Of a stretch of DNA of 46,122 bases, positions 1 through 8,018 are shown piece after piece. Location: the NCBI RefSeq assembly GCF_001642955.1, contig NZ_LWSK01000041.1:1-46122 (forward strand), in the 5' to 3' direction. Position 1 is the stretch's first letter. Each line of letters starts with the position of its first letter. This DNA comes from Rubripirellula obstinata (GTDB lineage Bacteria; Planctomycetota; Planctomycetia; Pirellulales; Pirellulaceae). Under the pieces are notes generated by a model. That model was not told where the DNA came from. It worked only from the letters and a program-made list of their open reading frames with translations, and made no database searches. The position numbers and the translations under genes are program-made.

Positions 1-62
1 GAGCCATAGCGAGTTACGGCAATGTGCGCACCGCCGTAACTCGCTATGGCTCGCTACGGCCT
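1..62. repeat. Dispersed palindrome, family A (partial at window edge)
   Basis: Arms at 1-20 and 33-52 are perfect inverted complements (gagccatagcgagttacggc and its complement), followed by the CTACGGCCTAC end typical of this family. Further copies lie at 7245-7320, 7461-7537, 7678-7754 and, as a variant, 45916-45989. Full copies start GTAGGCC and end GGCCTAC. The left end of this copy lies outside the window. Function is unknown; a folded RNA or mobile hairpin is possible. Confidence 0.85.
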
Positions 63-69
63 ACTTTCT

Positions 70-144
70 GTTTAACCGCGTTGGGCATCGCCCCGCGCGT
101 CCACGCGAAACGAAACGCGCGGGGCGATGCCCACGCGGCTAAAC
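70..144. repeat. Dispersed palindrome, family B
   Basis: A long hairpin-forming sequence begins GTTTAACCGCG and ends CGCGGCTAAAC. The inner arms read GGGCATCGCCCCGCGCGT and the inverse. A second copy is at 40014-40086. The stretch 145-278 after it holds no gene or motif that I can support, apart from a short phrase (gaaccctggc...cagctacggg, about 207-231) that recurs near 27719. Confidence 0.85.
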
Positions 145-278
145 AAAGCAATGGGTTTTTACTGGATGAAAACTCTTCACGGCGTCGGGGACAGCTAATG
201 ATGGACTGAACCCTGGCTGGCCCAGCTACGGGAAAACCGGGCAGTTGTTTCGGGCCAGTTCTAAGCTAAACGTTCGCT

Positions 279-1217
279 CTAAAGGTTGGGTTCGACGACG
301 TGCCGTAGCCACTGCTTAAGCTGATCAATCACGTCGGCCCGACTTTTGTCGTGAAACAGCGCGTGTTTTGTTTGTGGAAAGGTTTGCAGGGTCGTTGAGT
401 CGCCGATTCGGATGGCAAAATGATTGCAAGCCGCCTGGTCGATCATCGAATCATCTTCACCAAGCTGGATCAACGTTGGAATCTGAACGTGTCTGGCTTG
501 GTCGATTGCCCAGCGGCCCTGGGCGACCAATTGCGTTGCCAAGTGCATGGATATTTTGGAGTGCATCATGGTGTCGTTTTTGATCGCTTGCACCTCGTCG
601 GGATCGCTCGTCAATTCCTCTGGATCGACTGGATGACCGAATCGAAAAAAGGGAAACAGATATCCGGTCAGCCAGGCTGCGAAAATGATCGGTCGGGGCA
701 TCGGACGCGGTGGCAGCAACATTGGCGCGCACAAAATCAGTCCCTGCGGGCTCACGGTATTGGGTGCTAGTTCTTGGCGACGCAAGACGTAGTTAGCTGC
801 CAAGTTTCCACCCATGCTGTGCCCCAAAAACACTTGTGGCAAATCGGCGAACCGGTCCGCCATCGTCTGGCTGGCCGCGGCGATATCGCCAAGCAGGTTC
901 GTGAAACCCGATACCTGACCTGGTTTGCCGGGTGAACGCCCATGCCCAGGCAAATCGAATGCAAAGACCGCCCAATGATCGTAAATCGCTTCGGCAACGC
1001 CAGCAAACCGATCTGCATGGTCGCCAAGACCGTGAACCAAAATCAACACACCCTTGGGGGCATCCGTATTGACCCAAAGTTGGCCATGCAACCGCGATTC
1101 ACGCCCTGTCGAGAGAGTTTCGTAGTCCAAGACAGCGTCTCTCCGGGAGCGATGATTGGCGACTCGTTGACGAATCGGGTCGTGACGATCTTGCGGGCAC
1201 TCCCCTGATTCAAGCAT
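279..1217 (-). CDS. Alpha/beta hydrolase, monoacylglycerol lipase-like
   Basis: This is a serine hydrolase of the S33/monoglyceride-lipase type, probably cytoplasmic, cleaving an ester of unknown nature. The chain shows the HGLGDHADRF oxyanion region near residue 60, the nucleophile elbow GHSMGG near residue 130, an acidic residue in LGEDDSMID and the catalytic His in TKHALFHD near the C-terminus, giving a complete Ser-Asp-His triad. Length (about 312 residues) is normal for the family. I chose the ATG at 1217; a TTG at 1229 would add four residues. It is transcribed divergently from the FxsA gene, with only about 65 bp between starts, so the two may share a promoter region. Substrate cannot be read from the sequence. 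Confidence 0.9.
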   Translation of the reverse strand: MLESGECPQDRHDPIRQRVANHRSRRDAVLDYETLSTGRESRLHGQLWVNTDAPKGVLILVHGLGDHADRFAGVAEAIYDHWAVFAFDLPGHGRSPGKPGQVSGFTNLLGDIAAASQTMADRFADLPQVFLGHSMGGNLAANYVLRRQELAPNTVSPQGLILCAPMLLPPRPMPRPIIFAAWLTGYLFPFFRFGHPVDPEELTSDPDEVQAIKNDTMMHSKISMHLATQLVAQGRWAIDQARHVQIPTLIQLGEDDSMIDQAACNHFAIRIGDSTTLQTFPQTKHALFHDKSRADVIDQLKQWLRHVVEPNL

Positions 1218-1284
1218 TTCGGCACACAAGGTGCAACCAAGTTACCTTTAATTCGTCACCGCTGCCATTTTGACCGGTTCAAAC

Positions 1285-1761
1285 ATGCTTATTCGACTGT
1301 TGCTCGCCTTTACCGTGATCCCGTTGGTCGAGCTTTATCTATTGTTACAGCTTGGTCATGCGACCAGCCCGATGGCAACTTTTCTGGTCGTCATTCTGAC
1401 AGGTGTGATTGGGTCGTACCTTGCGCGTCGCGAAGGAGCGGCAGCATGGCAGCGTTTCCAGGGCGCGCTCGGCGAAAAGCGAATGCCAAGCCGTGAAATT
1501 CAAGACGGTTTGATGGTCGTTTTCGCGGCAGCATTGTTGTTGACGCCAGGACTGATTACCGACGCGTTTGGTTTCGTCATGCTGGTGCCGATCGGGCGAG
1601 ATTTCATTCGGAAGCACTTCCTAAGCCGATTCTTCAGAGGCGTCCAGGTCCAAGTGACCAGTGGTACCAGTCAAGTTTTTCAGGGCAGCCCGCTCAATCG
1701 CAACTACCCAAACGATTCAAAAACGATCGACGCTCAAGCCGTCCGCCGCGACGTCAGTTAG
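1285..1761 (+). CDS. fxsA: FxsA family membrane protein
   Basis: This small inner-membrane protein has the FxsA/YtzA architecture. A hydrophobic N-terminal segment (MLIRLLLAFTVIPLVELYLL) is followed by a second helix with the GVIGSYLARREG motif, and by a third segment (MVVFAAALLLTPGLITDAFG) with the family's PGxxTD signature. FxsA in E. coli affects exclusion of phage T7 by the F plasmid; its general role is unknown. The start is the ATG at 1285; a TTG at 1270 is possible but less likely. The stop codon TAG is formed exactly at the left junction of the MITE-like element 1761-2129. With the element removed, the frame would end in TAA at the same codon, so the protein is unchanged by the insertion. 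Confidence 0.9.
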   Translation: MLIRLLLAFTVIPLVELYLLLQLGHATSPMATFLVVILTGVIGSYLARREGAAAWQRFQGALGEKRMPSREIQDGLMVVFAAALLLTPGLITDAFGFVMLVPIGRDFIRKHFLSRFFRGVQVQVTSGTSQVFQGSPLNRNYPNDSKTIDAQAVRRDVS

Positions 1762-2129
1762 GAACGTGCGACTTTTTATAGTCGCCTTTCGCTCCGCGAA
1801 AGCAGCGGATTCGCTACTTTCGCGGAGCGAAAGGCGACACTAATTTTCCGCTCGTTCCTTCAGGACTTGTCCTCAGACAACTTCCCGACTTCCCAAGCCG
1901 AACGCGTCAGCGAGGGATCTTGTTTGATTCGGGAATAGTCCCGGGAGAGACGGAAGCTCTCTGCCGGGGATCTAAATCTCCGGATGCCAGCGTTATCTCT
2001 CGCTTTGATGTGGGGCAGCCATCCGGGTGCTCGCGCACCCGGCAGGGAGCTGCCGGACCTCCGGGCCTAACTCGCAATAACTGATGCGACGTTCCGAGCG
2101 AAACGCGACTGTAAAAAGTCATACGTTCC
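1761..2129. mobile_element. MITE-like element with 34-bp terminal inverted repeats and TA target duplication
   Basis: Positions 1761-1794 and the reverse complement of 2096-2129 agree at 30 of 34 bases, both starting GGAACGT and continuing GACTTTTTA-AGTCGC. The element is flanked by TA at 1759-1760 and TA at 2130-2131, as expected for an IS630/Tc1-mariner type insertion. It carries no credible gene. Inside is a perfect 22-bp inverted repeat at 1781-1802 and 1817-1838 around a 14-nt loop, and further GC-rich short palindromes near 2030-2070. I infer a non-autonomous element mobilised by a transposase elsewhere. Confidence 0.7.
1781..1838. repeat. Perfect 22-bp hairpin inside the MITE-like element
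   Basis: The arms GTCGCCTTTCGCTCCGCGAA(AG) at 1781-1802 and 1817-1838 are exact inverted complements. The stem overlaps the left terminal repeat of the element. It is not followed by a T tract on the + strand, so it is not a canonical intrinsic terminator, although it could stall transcription leaving fxsA. Confidence 0.85.
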
Positions 2130-2148
2130 TAAGCAACGATTGATGCAA

Positions 2149-3375
2149 TCAATCTGCCGGCAATGCAACATTGCAAATCGAATCGATCGCCGTTTCTAAA
2201 CCGCTTGGTGAATTACCAATTCGTTTACTCAATTTTGTTGCGGTTTCCGCCATGGATGAATCGTTGATGACTTGGTTCAAAAGGTTGATCAAGTCTCGAT
2301 CTCGTTTCAACCATCTTCCCGCACCAAGTCTCTCCACGCGGCTGGCATTGTCGAACTGATCGTACGCCATCGGGCGAATGATTTGCGGGATGCCGGCCGC
2401 CATGCAAGCTGAAGTTGTTCCGACACCACCGTGATGAACCATCAAACGGCAATCACGCAAAATTTGGTTTAGCGGCAAGTAGTTGGCCGTTTGAACCTGT
2501 GGCGGCAGCGAATCAGGAAAGTTATCCGAGTGCGTTGACAACAACATCGCGGGCAACCCGATCGCGATGGATGCAGCGACCGCCCGCTTAAAGAATTCTT
2601 TGGAATGATGATGAGCCGTTCCGCAGGTAAACACGATCGGACGTTGGCTCAACCGAGGCACCTGCGGTTCGTTGTTATCCGCCAATGGAAATCCGCAGTG
2701 AACCAGTCGTGGCGAAAACTGTTGTGTCGCCGGCGCAAACCAATCGGGATACATCGCCAAAATTCGATCCGGTGACAACCACCATTGATCAATGATGCGT
2801 TTTACCGGCGGCAGCCCCATGGTTCGTCGCACCGCGTTGACTTTGCCCGCGATGGCTGGATCGACCGCCAGAGCATCAACGATTCGATAAGCACACCGAA
2901 CCAGCCATTGAGGCTTGGAAAACTCCCACCACCAAGGCGTCATTCGCGATGGATCGTCGTACGTGCGAAGCATTGACGGTGCTAGGTGAATATCAATCAG
3001 CGGCGTTTCGGGATTGAGTTCACGAAAGATTCGCGAGGCCAAATCAAGCGGATGCGAAACCAACACCGTTTGACCGGGAACATGATGCTGATGAATGACA
3101 TCCAAATGCAGTCCCATAAATTCGCCTGCGACTGTGCCGATCATCGTTCGGGCACCGCGAATCGGTTTCCACACATTGGGGTTGGCCAGCAGATCATCAA
3201 ACCGTTCTTTGCTGATGACAGGGACCGGCGTTAATCCTGCATCGCTGGCGAGCGCCGCGTAGGGCTCGGCAAGTGAGATCACGACGTCGTAACCGCGTTC
3301 TCGCAGTCCGCGTCCGATCGCAATCATCGGATTCACGTCGCCTCGCGAACCCGGCGCGGAAAGGATTGCCAACAC
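2149..3375 (-). CDS. UGT/MGT-type glycosyltransferase (GT1/GT28-like)
   Basis: The protein (about 408 residues) is a two-domain GT-B glycosyltransferase that transfers a sugar from a nucleotide donor to an unknown acceptor. The N-terminal strand LAILSAPGSRGDVNP is followed by GLRERGYDV, the arrangement seen in macrolide and sterol glucosyltransferases. The donor-binding motif HHGGVGTTSACMAAGIPQII with PMAYDQFDNA lies near residues 311-340. A longer frame could start at 3438, but that would overlap the upstream gene by 59 bp. I prefer the GTG at 3375, five bases after the stop of the sigma54 activator gene, which implies translational coupling. The pair is therefore probably one operon. The acceptor could be a lipid, pigment or polyketide; nothing in the sequence decides this. 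Confidence 0.85.
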   Translation of the reverse strand: MLAILSAPGSRGDVNPMIAIGRGLRERGYDVVISLAEPYAALASDAGLTPVPVISKERFDDLLANPNVWKPIRGARTMIGTVAGEFMGLHLDVIHQHHVPGQTVLVSHPLDLASRIFRELNPETPLIDIHLAPSMLRTYDDPSRMTPWWWEFSKPQWLVRCAYRIVDALAVDPAIAGKVNAVRRTMGLPPVKRIIDQWWLSPDRILAMYPDWFAPATQQFSPRLVHCGFPLADNNEPQVPRLSQRPIVFTCGTAHHHSKEFFKRAVAASIAIGLPAMLLSTHSDNFPDSLPPQVQTANYLPLNQILRDCRLMVHHGGVGTTSACMAAGIPQIIRPMAYDQFDNASRVERLGAGRWLKRDRDLINLLNQVINDSSMAETATKLSKRIGNSPSGLETAIDSICNVALPAD

Positions 3376-3379
3376 GGCG

Positions 3380-5197
3380 TTATCGATCGATCTTGTAATC
3401 AGTAATTTTGCGATACGCCGTCGCGCGACTGATCCCAAGCAACTTTGCCGCTTCGGGGACGCTGCCGGAACTACGTTGCAATGCTTTACGAATCAGTCGT
3501 TCTTCCCACATGTCGATACGCAATGTGTCCAGACGACTTAGCCCGGCATCTCTTAGCCCAAGGTCATCGATCAAGATCATCGGATCATCAGCCATCACGA
3601 CCGCACTGTCGATCACGTTTCGCAACTGACGAACGTTGCCCGGCCAAGGGTATTCACAAAGCTGCTGTCTTGCTTCGTCGGAAAGCTCTAAACCGCTTCG
3701 CGCATTTTGCAGTCGAAAGTGGTCGAGGAAGTGATCGATCAAGCGATTTAAGTCATCCCCACGCTCACGCAGCGGCGGAACGTTCAACTCAAAAACACTC
3801 AATCGATAAAACAGATCCTCGCGAAACTTTTTCTCCCGAACGAACTCAGCCAAATCTCGGTTGGTCGCCGCGATCACGCGTACATCGACCATCACTTCTT
3901 TGGTCGCACCGACGGGCAAGAACGGATGGCCTTCTAGAATTCGCAACAGCTTCGCTTGCCCTTCCAATGTCAACTCGCCAATCTCGTCCAGAAACAATGT
4001 TCCCGTATGAGCCTGCTCGAACCAGCCGATGTGGTCTTGTTCAGCACCAGTGAACGATCCTTTCTTGTGACCAAAGAGCTGGCTTTCAATGAGGTCACGA
4101 GGAATCGCGGCGCAGTTGACGGTCAGCATCGGTCGTTTCCCACGCAGGCTAGATCGATGGACCGCGCGAGCGACTAATTCTTTTCCTGAACCGCTTTCAC
4201 CGCGAATCAAAACCGAACCGTTGGACTGACCTACTCGCTGGATTCTTGTTTTCAGCTTTTGCATGATCGGCGATTCGCCAATCAATTCGTCTGCATCGGC
4301 ATTGCGATTCGCAATCCGCTGCGCATCCGCTTTGACTTGGTCATGCTGAGCCATTCTGGAAAGGCCGATTGCCAACAGTCGTCCGGCGGCCGCCGAGAAT
4401 TCAAAGTGCGTTTTTTGAAACTGCGATTTGCGTCGGTAAATGCAAAGTGTTCCCTTGTTGTCTTCGCCCCGAACGGGCACGCAAATCGCATCGCTCCACT
4501 GCGAGTCGAGTTTGGCTTTGTCTGAATCACTGTTTTCGCAATCACCTGTCCAGACGCCTGCGTCGTCACGGACCACTCGACGGACCAGCGATTTGGAAAG
4601 CCAGGATTCGGATGGCAAACCGTCGGGTGCGCAACGCAGCGGACGCTGTTTTCCATCGCCGCTATCGAAGGTCACGCCGACGACATCGGAACCCGTTCGA
4701 TCGAGCAACAAGTTCAACGCTGTGTCGATAACATCGTCAGTGTTCTGCCCCATCAGCAATTGTAAGCTGAGTTGATACAGGTCAATCAGGTACTGAGTTT
4801 CTGCTAGCCCAGCGACCGGGTCCTCGATGCCCGCTCGCCAATCACGAGGCTGAATTTGGTCTTTGGGAATCGAAATCGTGTTTAGCGAATCGTCATGCGA
4901 TTCCATGTCAGGTTCGACCAGTTGCATGTCAGTGCCGCCAATCGTGACCACGGTTTGATTCAGCAAGCGAGCGCTGTCAGTTTTCTGGCCGTTGACCAGG
5001 GTGCCGTTGCGGCTGCTGGTGTCACGCAAATGCCAATTACCATCCTCAAAATAGATGACGGCGTGAAAGCGAGAACTGATGGGATCCGTCAATACGATCT
5101 CGCAGCTAGCTCCCCGGCCCACATGCATGGGACGCGAACGATCAAGCTGATACTGTCGCCCTTGTTCGGGACCGGTTTTGACTGCTAGGTAAGCCAC
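3380..5197 (-). CDS. FHA-GAF-AAA+ sigma54-dependent transcription activator
   Basis: This regulator activates sigma54 promoters in response to a phosphopeptide or ligand signal. An FHA domain spans about residues 20-95, with the core GRGASCEIVLTD, S-RFHA and RNGTLVNG. A GAF-like domain covers about 135-285. The AAA+ domain (about 305-540) has Walker A GESGSGKE at 333-340, the sigma54 loop GSFTGA at 380-385 (a variant of GAFTGA) and Walker B LFLDEIGE at 401-408. A Fis-type helix-turn-helix lies at the C-terminus (VPEAAKLLGISRATAYRKI). There is no receiver domain. The start is GTG 5197, because an in-frame stop lies three codons upstream. The glycosyltransferase follows directly. FHA-containing members of this family are often partnered with Ser/Thr kinases; none is in this window. 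Confidence 0.93.
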   Translation of the reverse strand: MAYLAVKTGPEQGRQYQLDRSRPMHVGRGASCEIVLTDPISSRFHAVIYFEDGNWHLRDTSSRNGTLVNGQKTDSARLLNQTVVTIGGTDMQLVEPDMESHDDSLNTISIPKDQIQPRDWRAGIEDPVAGLAETQYLIDLYQLSLQLLMGQNTDDVIDTALNLLLDRTGSDVVGVTFDSGDGKQRPLRCAPDGLPSESWLSKSLVRRVVRDDAGVWTGDCENSDSDKAKLDSQWSDAICVPVRGEDNKGTLCIYRRKSQFQKTHFEFSAAAGRLLAIGLSRMAQHDQVKADAQRIANRNADADELIGESPIMQKLKTRIQRVGQSNGSVLIRGESGSGKELVARAVHRSSLRGKRPMLTVNCAAIPRDLIESQLFGHKKGSFTGAEQDHIGWFEQAHTGTLFLDEIGELTLEGQAKLLRILEGHPFLPVGATKEVMVDVRVIAATNRDLAEFVREKKFREDLFYRLSVFELNVPPLRERGDDLNRLIDHFLDHFRLQNARSGLELSDEARQQLCEYPWPGNVRQLRNVIDSAVVMADDPMILIDDLGLRDAGLSRLDTLRIDMWEERLIRKALQRSSGSVPEAAKLLGISRATAYRKITDYKIDR

Positions 5198-5620
5198 GAT
5201 GATTTATTTGTTCGGGATTGATTCTGAACCGGGTTAGAATCAAGGGCCGGGATACAGCCCTGTGGATCGAGTGGATTGTAGTGTAGGGGGATGAGCAGTA
5301 GCGATAGCGGACTAGTGGTCGATGATTTCCCGTAGGTCGATCAAAAGCACCTTATCGGTTCTAACGAAACGAGAGGATGGCAATCCACTGTGAACTGTAA
5401 AATTTGAGAACGCGGCGACCGAGGTCGTGTTAGCGTACGTGATCGCTAGCGTAATCGAAACCGTCTTCCGGTTTGGATCAGTCCGAACAAAGCGTCCACC
5501 TACAGGCCGCTTTCACCAAGATAGTCCGCCTATTGAACGGATGAGCAGCTACAATCACACCGTCGAACCTTCCAAAGTAAACGGACGATGTTTACTTAAA
5601 AAACCCTGTAATCTAGCTCA
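5198..5620. other. Divergent intergenic region, no gene seen
   Basis: This 423-bp gap separates the sigma54 activator operon from the type III PKS gene transcribed the other way. I see no credible coding frame and no sequence close to the -24/-12 consensus (TGGCAC-N5-TTGCA) of sigma54 promoters. A TTTACTTAAAAAACCC stretch just before the PKS start (from about 5590) could contain promoter elements, but the match is weak. Confidence 0.4.
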
Positions 5621-6835
5621 ATGAATTCACCCAAACTGCTCACTCCGGTGCAATCTGACGCCGCCAAACTGCATGCTTGCGGAGCAGAGATGTTGTCGGT
5701 CGGAGTTGCGGTTCCCCAGTTTCGGGTCGGTCATCAAGTCAGTGCAAAGTTTGCCGAGCAGATGTCTTGTTCCACCGATCAAGAATCGCGGAAGGTTGCA
5801 GCTCTGTATCGGCGAACCGGCATCGAGCATCGCGGCAGCGTCTTGTTGGACGAGAATCCCGAAGCCGAAATCGTCAACAGTTTCTATCCGCCCGCGACCT
5901 CCCCAACCGATCGCGGTCCCGGCACCAAGAGTCGAAGCGATCGATACGCCAGCGAAGCACCGTTGCTGGCGATCGCGTCAGCGAAGGATGCGCTATTAAA
6001 AAGTGGTGTGACCGCTGGCGAGATCACTCATTTGGTGACAGTGTCCTGCACAGGTTTTAGTGCGCCCGGTGTCGACATTGAACTGATCGATGAACTTGGT
6101 TTGCCTGCGACCACTCAGCGAGTTCAAGTCGGCTTTATGGGATGCCACGGCGCGGTCAACGGTCTGCGCGTCAGTCGCGGATTGTTGGCAGCCGATCCAA
6201 ATGCCAAAGTCTTGATGTGCAGTGTTGAACTTTGCAGCTTGCACTATCAATACGGTTACGACCCCGATCGGATTGTCAGCGGAGCGTTGTTCGCCGATGG
6301 TTCCGCCTCGGTAGTGCTGCAATCAGTACCGCCAACAACGCCGCAATCGGTCCTGAAATCATCGGGCGATTCATCTCAAATCGACGAAGGCCAAGACGCC
6401 GCCGCGACAGGGGTTGGTCGAATGGTTGCGACCGGATCTTGTTTGGTACCCGATAGTCGAGACGCGATGACATGGCGGATCGGAGATACCGGATACGAAA
6501 TGACGTTGTCGGCGCGAGTGCCTGGTTTGATCGAAGCCAATTTGAAAGACTACTTGGCCGGTTGGCTGGCCCAGCAAGGCGAAACAATTGATTCCATCCA
6601 AGGCTGGGCAGTCCACCCCGGTGGCAGCCGAATCTTGACGGCCACCCGCGACGCATTGGGACTTTGTGATGACGACCTTGCCACGTCGCGTGGAGTGCTG
6701 AATGACCACGGCAACATGTCATCCTCAACGATGCTGTTTATCCTGAATCGATTCGCGAAAGCTGACCGACCCAAACCATGGGTGATGTTGGGTTTTGGGC
6801 CGGGCTTGGAAATCGAAGTGGCGCTGATACGCTAG
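5621..6835 (+). CDS. Type III polyketide synthase (chalcone/stilbene synthase family)
   Basis: The 404-residue protein fits a type III PKS: a homodimeric thiolase-fold enzyme that extends an acyl-CoA starter with malonyl-CoA and cyclises or releases the product. The Cys-His-Asn triad is visible: Cys175 in GFMGCHGAVNG, His332 in GWAVHPGGSRIL and Asn365 in NDHGNMSSSTMLF. The sequence VSCTGFSAPGVDIELIDELGL near residues 141-160 and LFADGSASVV near 223 are typical of the chalcone synthase family. The C-terminal GFGPGLEIEVALIR matches the usual family GFGPGLT end. Length is normal. The start is the ATG at 5621. A DABB-fold protein begins 83 bp downstream on the same strand, a pairing that suggests a dedicated cyclase. 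Product is unknown; alkylresorcinols or alkylpyrones are the usual bacterial products. Confidence 0.92.
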   Translation: MNSPKLLTPVQSDAAKLHACGAEMLSVGVAVPQFRVGHQVSAKFAEQMSCSTDQESRKVAALYRRTGIEHRGSVLLDENPEAEIVNSFYPPATSPTDRGPGTKSRSDRYASEAPLLAIASAKDALLKSGVTAGEITHLVTVSCTGFSAPGVDIELIDELGLPATTQRVQVGFMGCHGAVNGLRVSRGLLAADPNAKVLMCSVELCSLHYQYGYDPDRIVSGALFADGSASVVLQSVPPTTPQSVLKSSGDSSQIDEGQDAAATGVGRMVATGSCLVPDSRDAMTWRIGDTGYEMTLSARVPGLIEANLKDYLAGWLAQQGETIDSIQGWAVHPGGSRILTATRDALGLCDDDLATSRGVLNDHGNMSSSTMLFILNRFAKADRPKPWVMLGFGPGLEIEVALIR

Positions 6836-6918
6836 GAATTCAAAGGATGGCAAATTCGCCGGTGAGTTTGCCTGCTTTCCCAGTGAATTGAAATCTCCCG
6901 AGCACAGAGCGTCACACC

Positions 6919-7227
6919 ATGCCCAAATTAGCGCACATCGTCTACTTCACGCTTAAAGAGCGTACCGCGGAATCCATCGAACACCTGTTGTCGGAGTGTC
7001 GACACTACCTCAATTCTCACGACGGCCTGATCAGCTTTGACCTCGGCACACATGTGAAAGATCTCGATCGCGAGGTCAATGGCGACTTCGATGTTTCGCT
7101 CCATCTGATCTTCGCCGATCGGGCGTCTCAAGACACCTATCAAGTTTCAGATCGCCATCAAACCTTCATCGCCAACAACAAAGCAACTTGGCAGAACGTG
7201 GTTGTTTACGACAGCTACATTGTCTAG
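6919..7227 (+). CDS. DABB (stress-responsive alpha/beta barrel) protein, possible polyketide cyclase
   Basis: The 102-residue protein starts KLAHIVYFTLKERT, the usual opening of the dimeric alpha+beta barrel (DABB) family, and ends with a strand WQNVVVYDSYIV. DABB proteins include plant olivetolic acid cyclase, which folds the tetraketide released by a type III PKS using a Tyr and a His. Here Tyr74 and His80 (QDTYQVSDRHQTF) have the same six-residue spacing as Tyr72 and His78 of that enzyme. These residues are common across the family, so they support but do not prove cyclase activity. The gene lies 83 bp downstream of the type III PKS on the same strand. Alternatives are a heme-degrading or stress protein of the same fold. 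Confidence 0.85.
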   Translation: MPKLAHIVYFTLKERTAESIEHLLSECRHYLNSHDGLISFDLGTHVKDLDREVNGDFDVSLHLIFADRASQDTYQVSDRHQTFIANNKATWQNVVVYDSYIV

Positions 7228-7244
7228 CTGGACAGCGCCGGTAT

Positions 7245-7880
7245 GTAGGCCGTAGCGAGCCATAGCGAGTTACGGCGTTGCGCGAATTGCCGTAACTCGC
7301 TTTGGCTCGCTACGGCCTACTTGCTGGCGATCATGGAAATATGCCGTTGCCACAATGTTTCCCAGCGCTGCAGTTTGTGTTGCCTGCCATGGTGCAGCCT
7401 GCCCAATTTGCTGCGTTGCAATGATTTCCATCAGCCCAGCCTCCGTCAGGGAACCAGAAAGTAGGCCGTAGCGAGCCATAGCGAGTTACGGCGTTGCGCA
7501 TAATTGCCGTAACTCGCTAAGGCTCGCTACGGCCTGCATACTGGCGATCAGGAAAATGTGCTGCCGCCACAATGTTTCCCAGCGCTGCAGTTTGTGTTGC
7601 CTGCCATGGTTCAGCTTGCCCAATTTGCTGCGTTGCAATGATTGTCATCAGGCCAAGCAGCGGCTGGGAAACAGAAAGTAGGCCGTAGCGAGCCATAGCG
7701 AGTTACGGCGTTGCGCATAATTGCCGTAACTCGCTTTGGCTCGCTACGGCCTACATACTAGCGATCAGGGAAAAGTGCTGTCGCCACAATGTTTCCCAGC
7801 GTTCCAGTTCGTGTTGTCTGCCATGGTTCAGCTTGCCCAATTTGCTGCGTTGCAATGATTTCCATCAGGCCAGGCTGACC
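7245..7880. repeat. Three tandem copies of a 216-bp repeat containing family A palindromes
   Basis: Copies start at 7245, 7461 and 7678, each opening with the palindrome GTAGGCCGTAGCGAGCC...CTACGGCCTAC and followed by a conserved spacer (for example ACAATGTTTCCCAGCG and TTTGCTGCGTTGCAATGATT). The third copy fades near 7875-7880. Copies differ by a few percent, so the array is not recent. No gene is present between 7228 and 8018. The remaining 7881-8018 holds short TTAAACCCGTCGC-like repeats near 7980-8030. Confidence 0.9.
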
Positions 7881-8018
7881 GTCGGTATGCTTGGGATCTA
7901 AGCCAGACGTTCTCTTACGCGTGGCGCTGATTAAATCACCATGCCGGTAAGCAATCGATATTTGAGCTTGCCCCGTCGCTTAAACCCGTCGCTTAAACCT
8001 GTCGCTCAAACCCGTAGC

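Noticed and set aside
3445-4053. A 202-residue frame on the + strand across the sigma54 activator
   Set aside because: Antisense to the conserved AAA+ domain and without any recognisable motif.
5427-5624. A 65-residue frame upstream of the type III PKS gene
   Set aside because: No ribosome site, no family features, and it ends at the PKS start; more likely promoter DNA.
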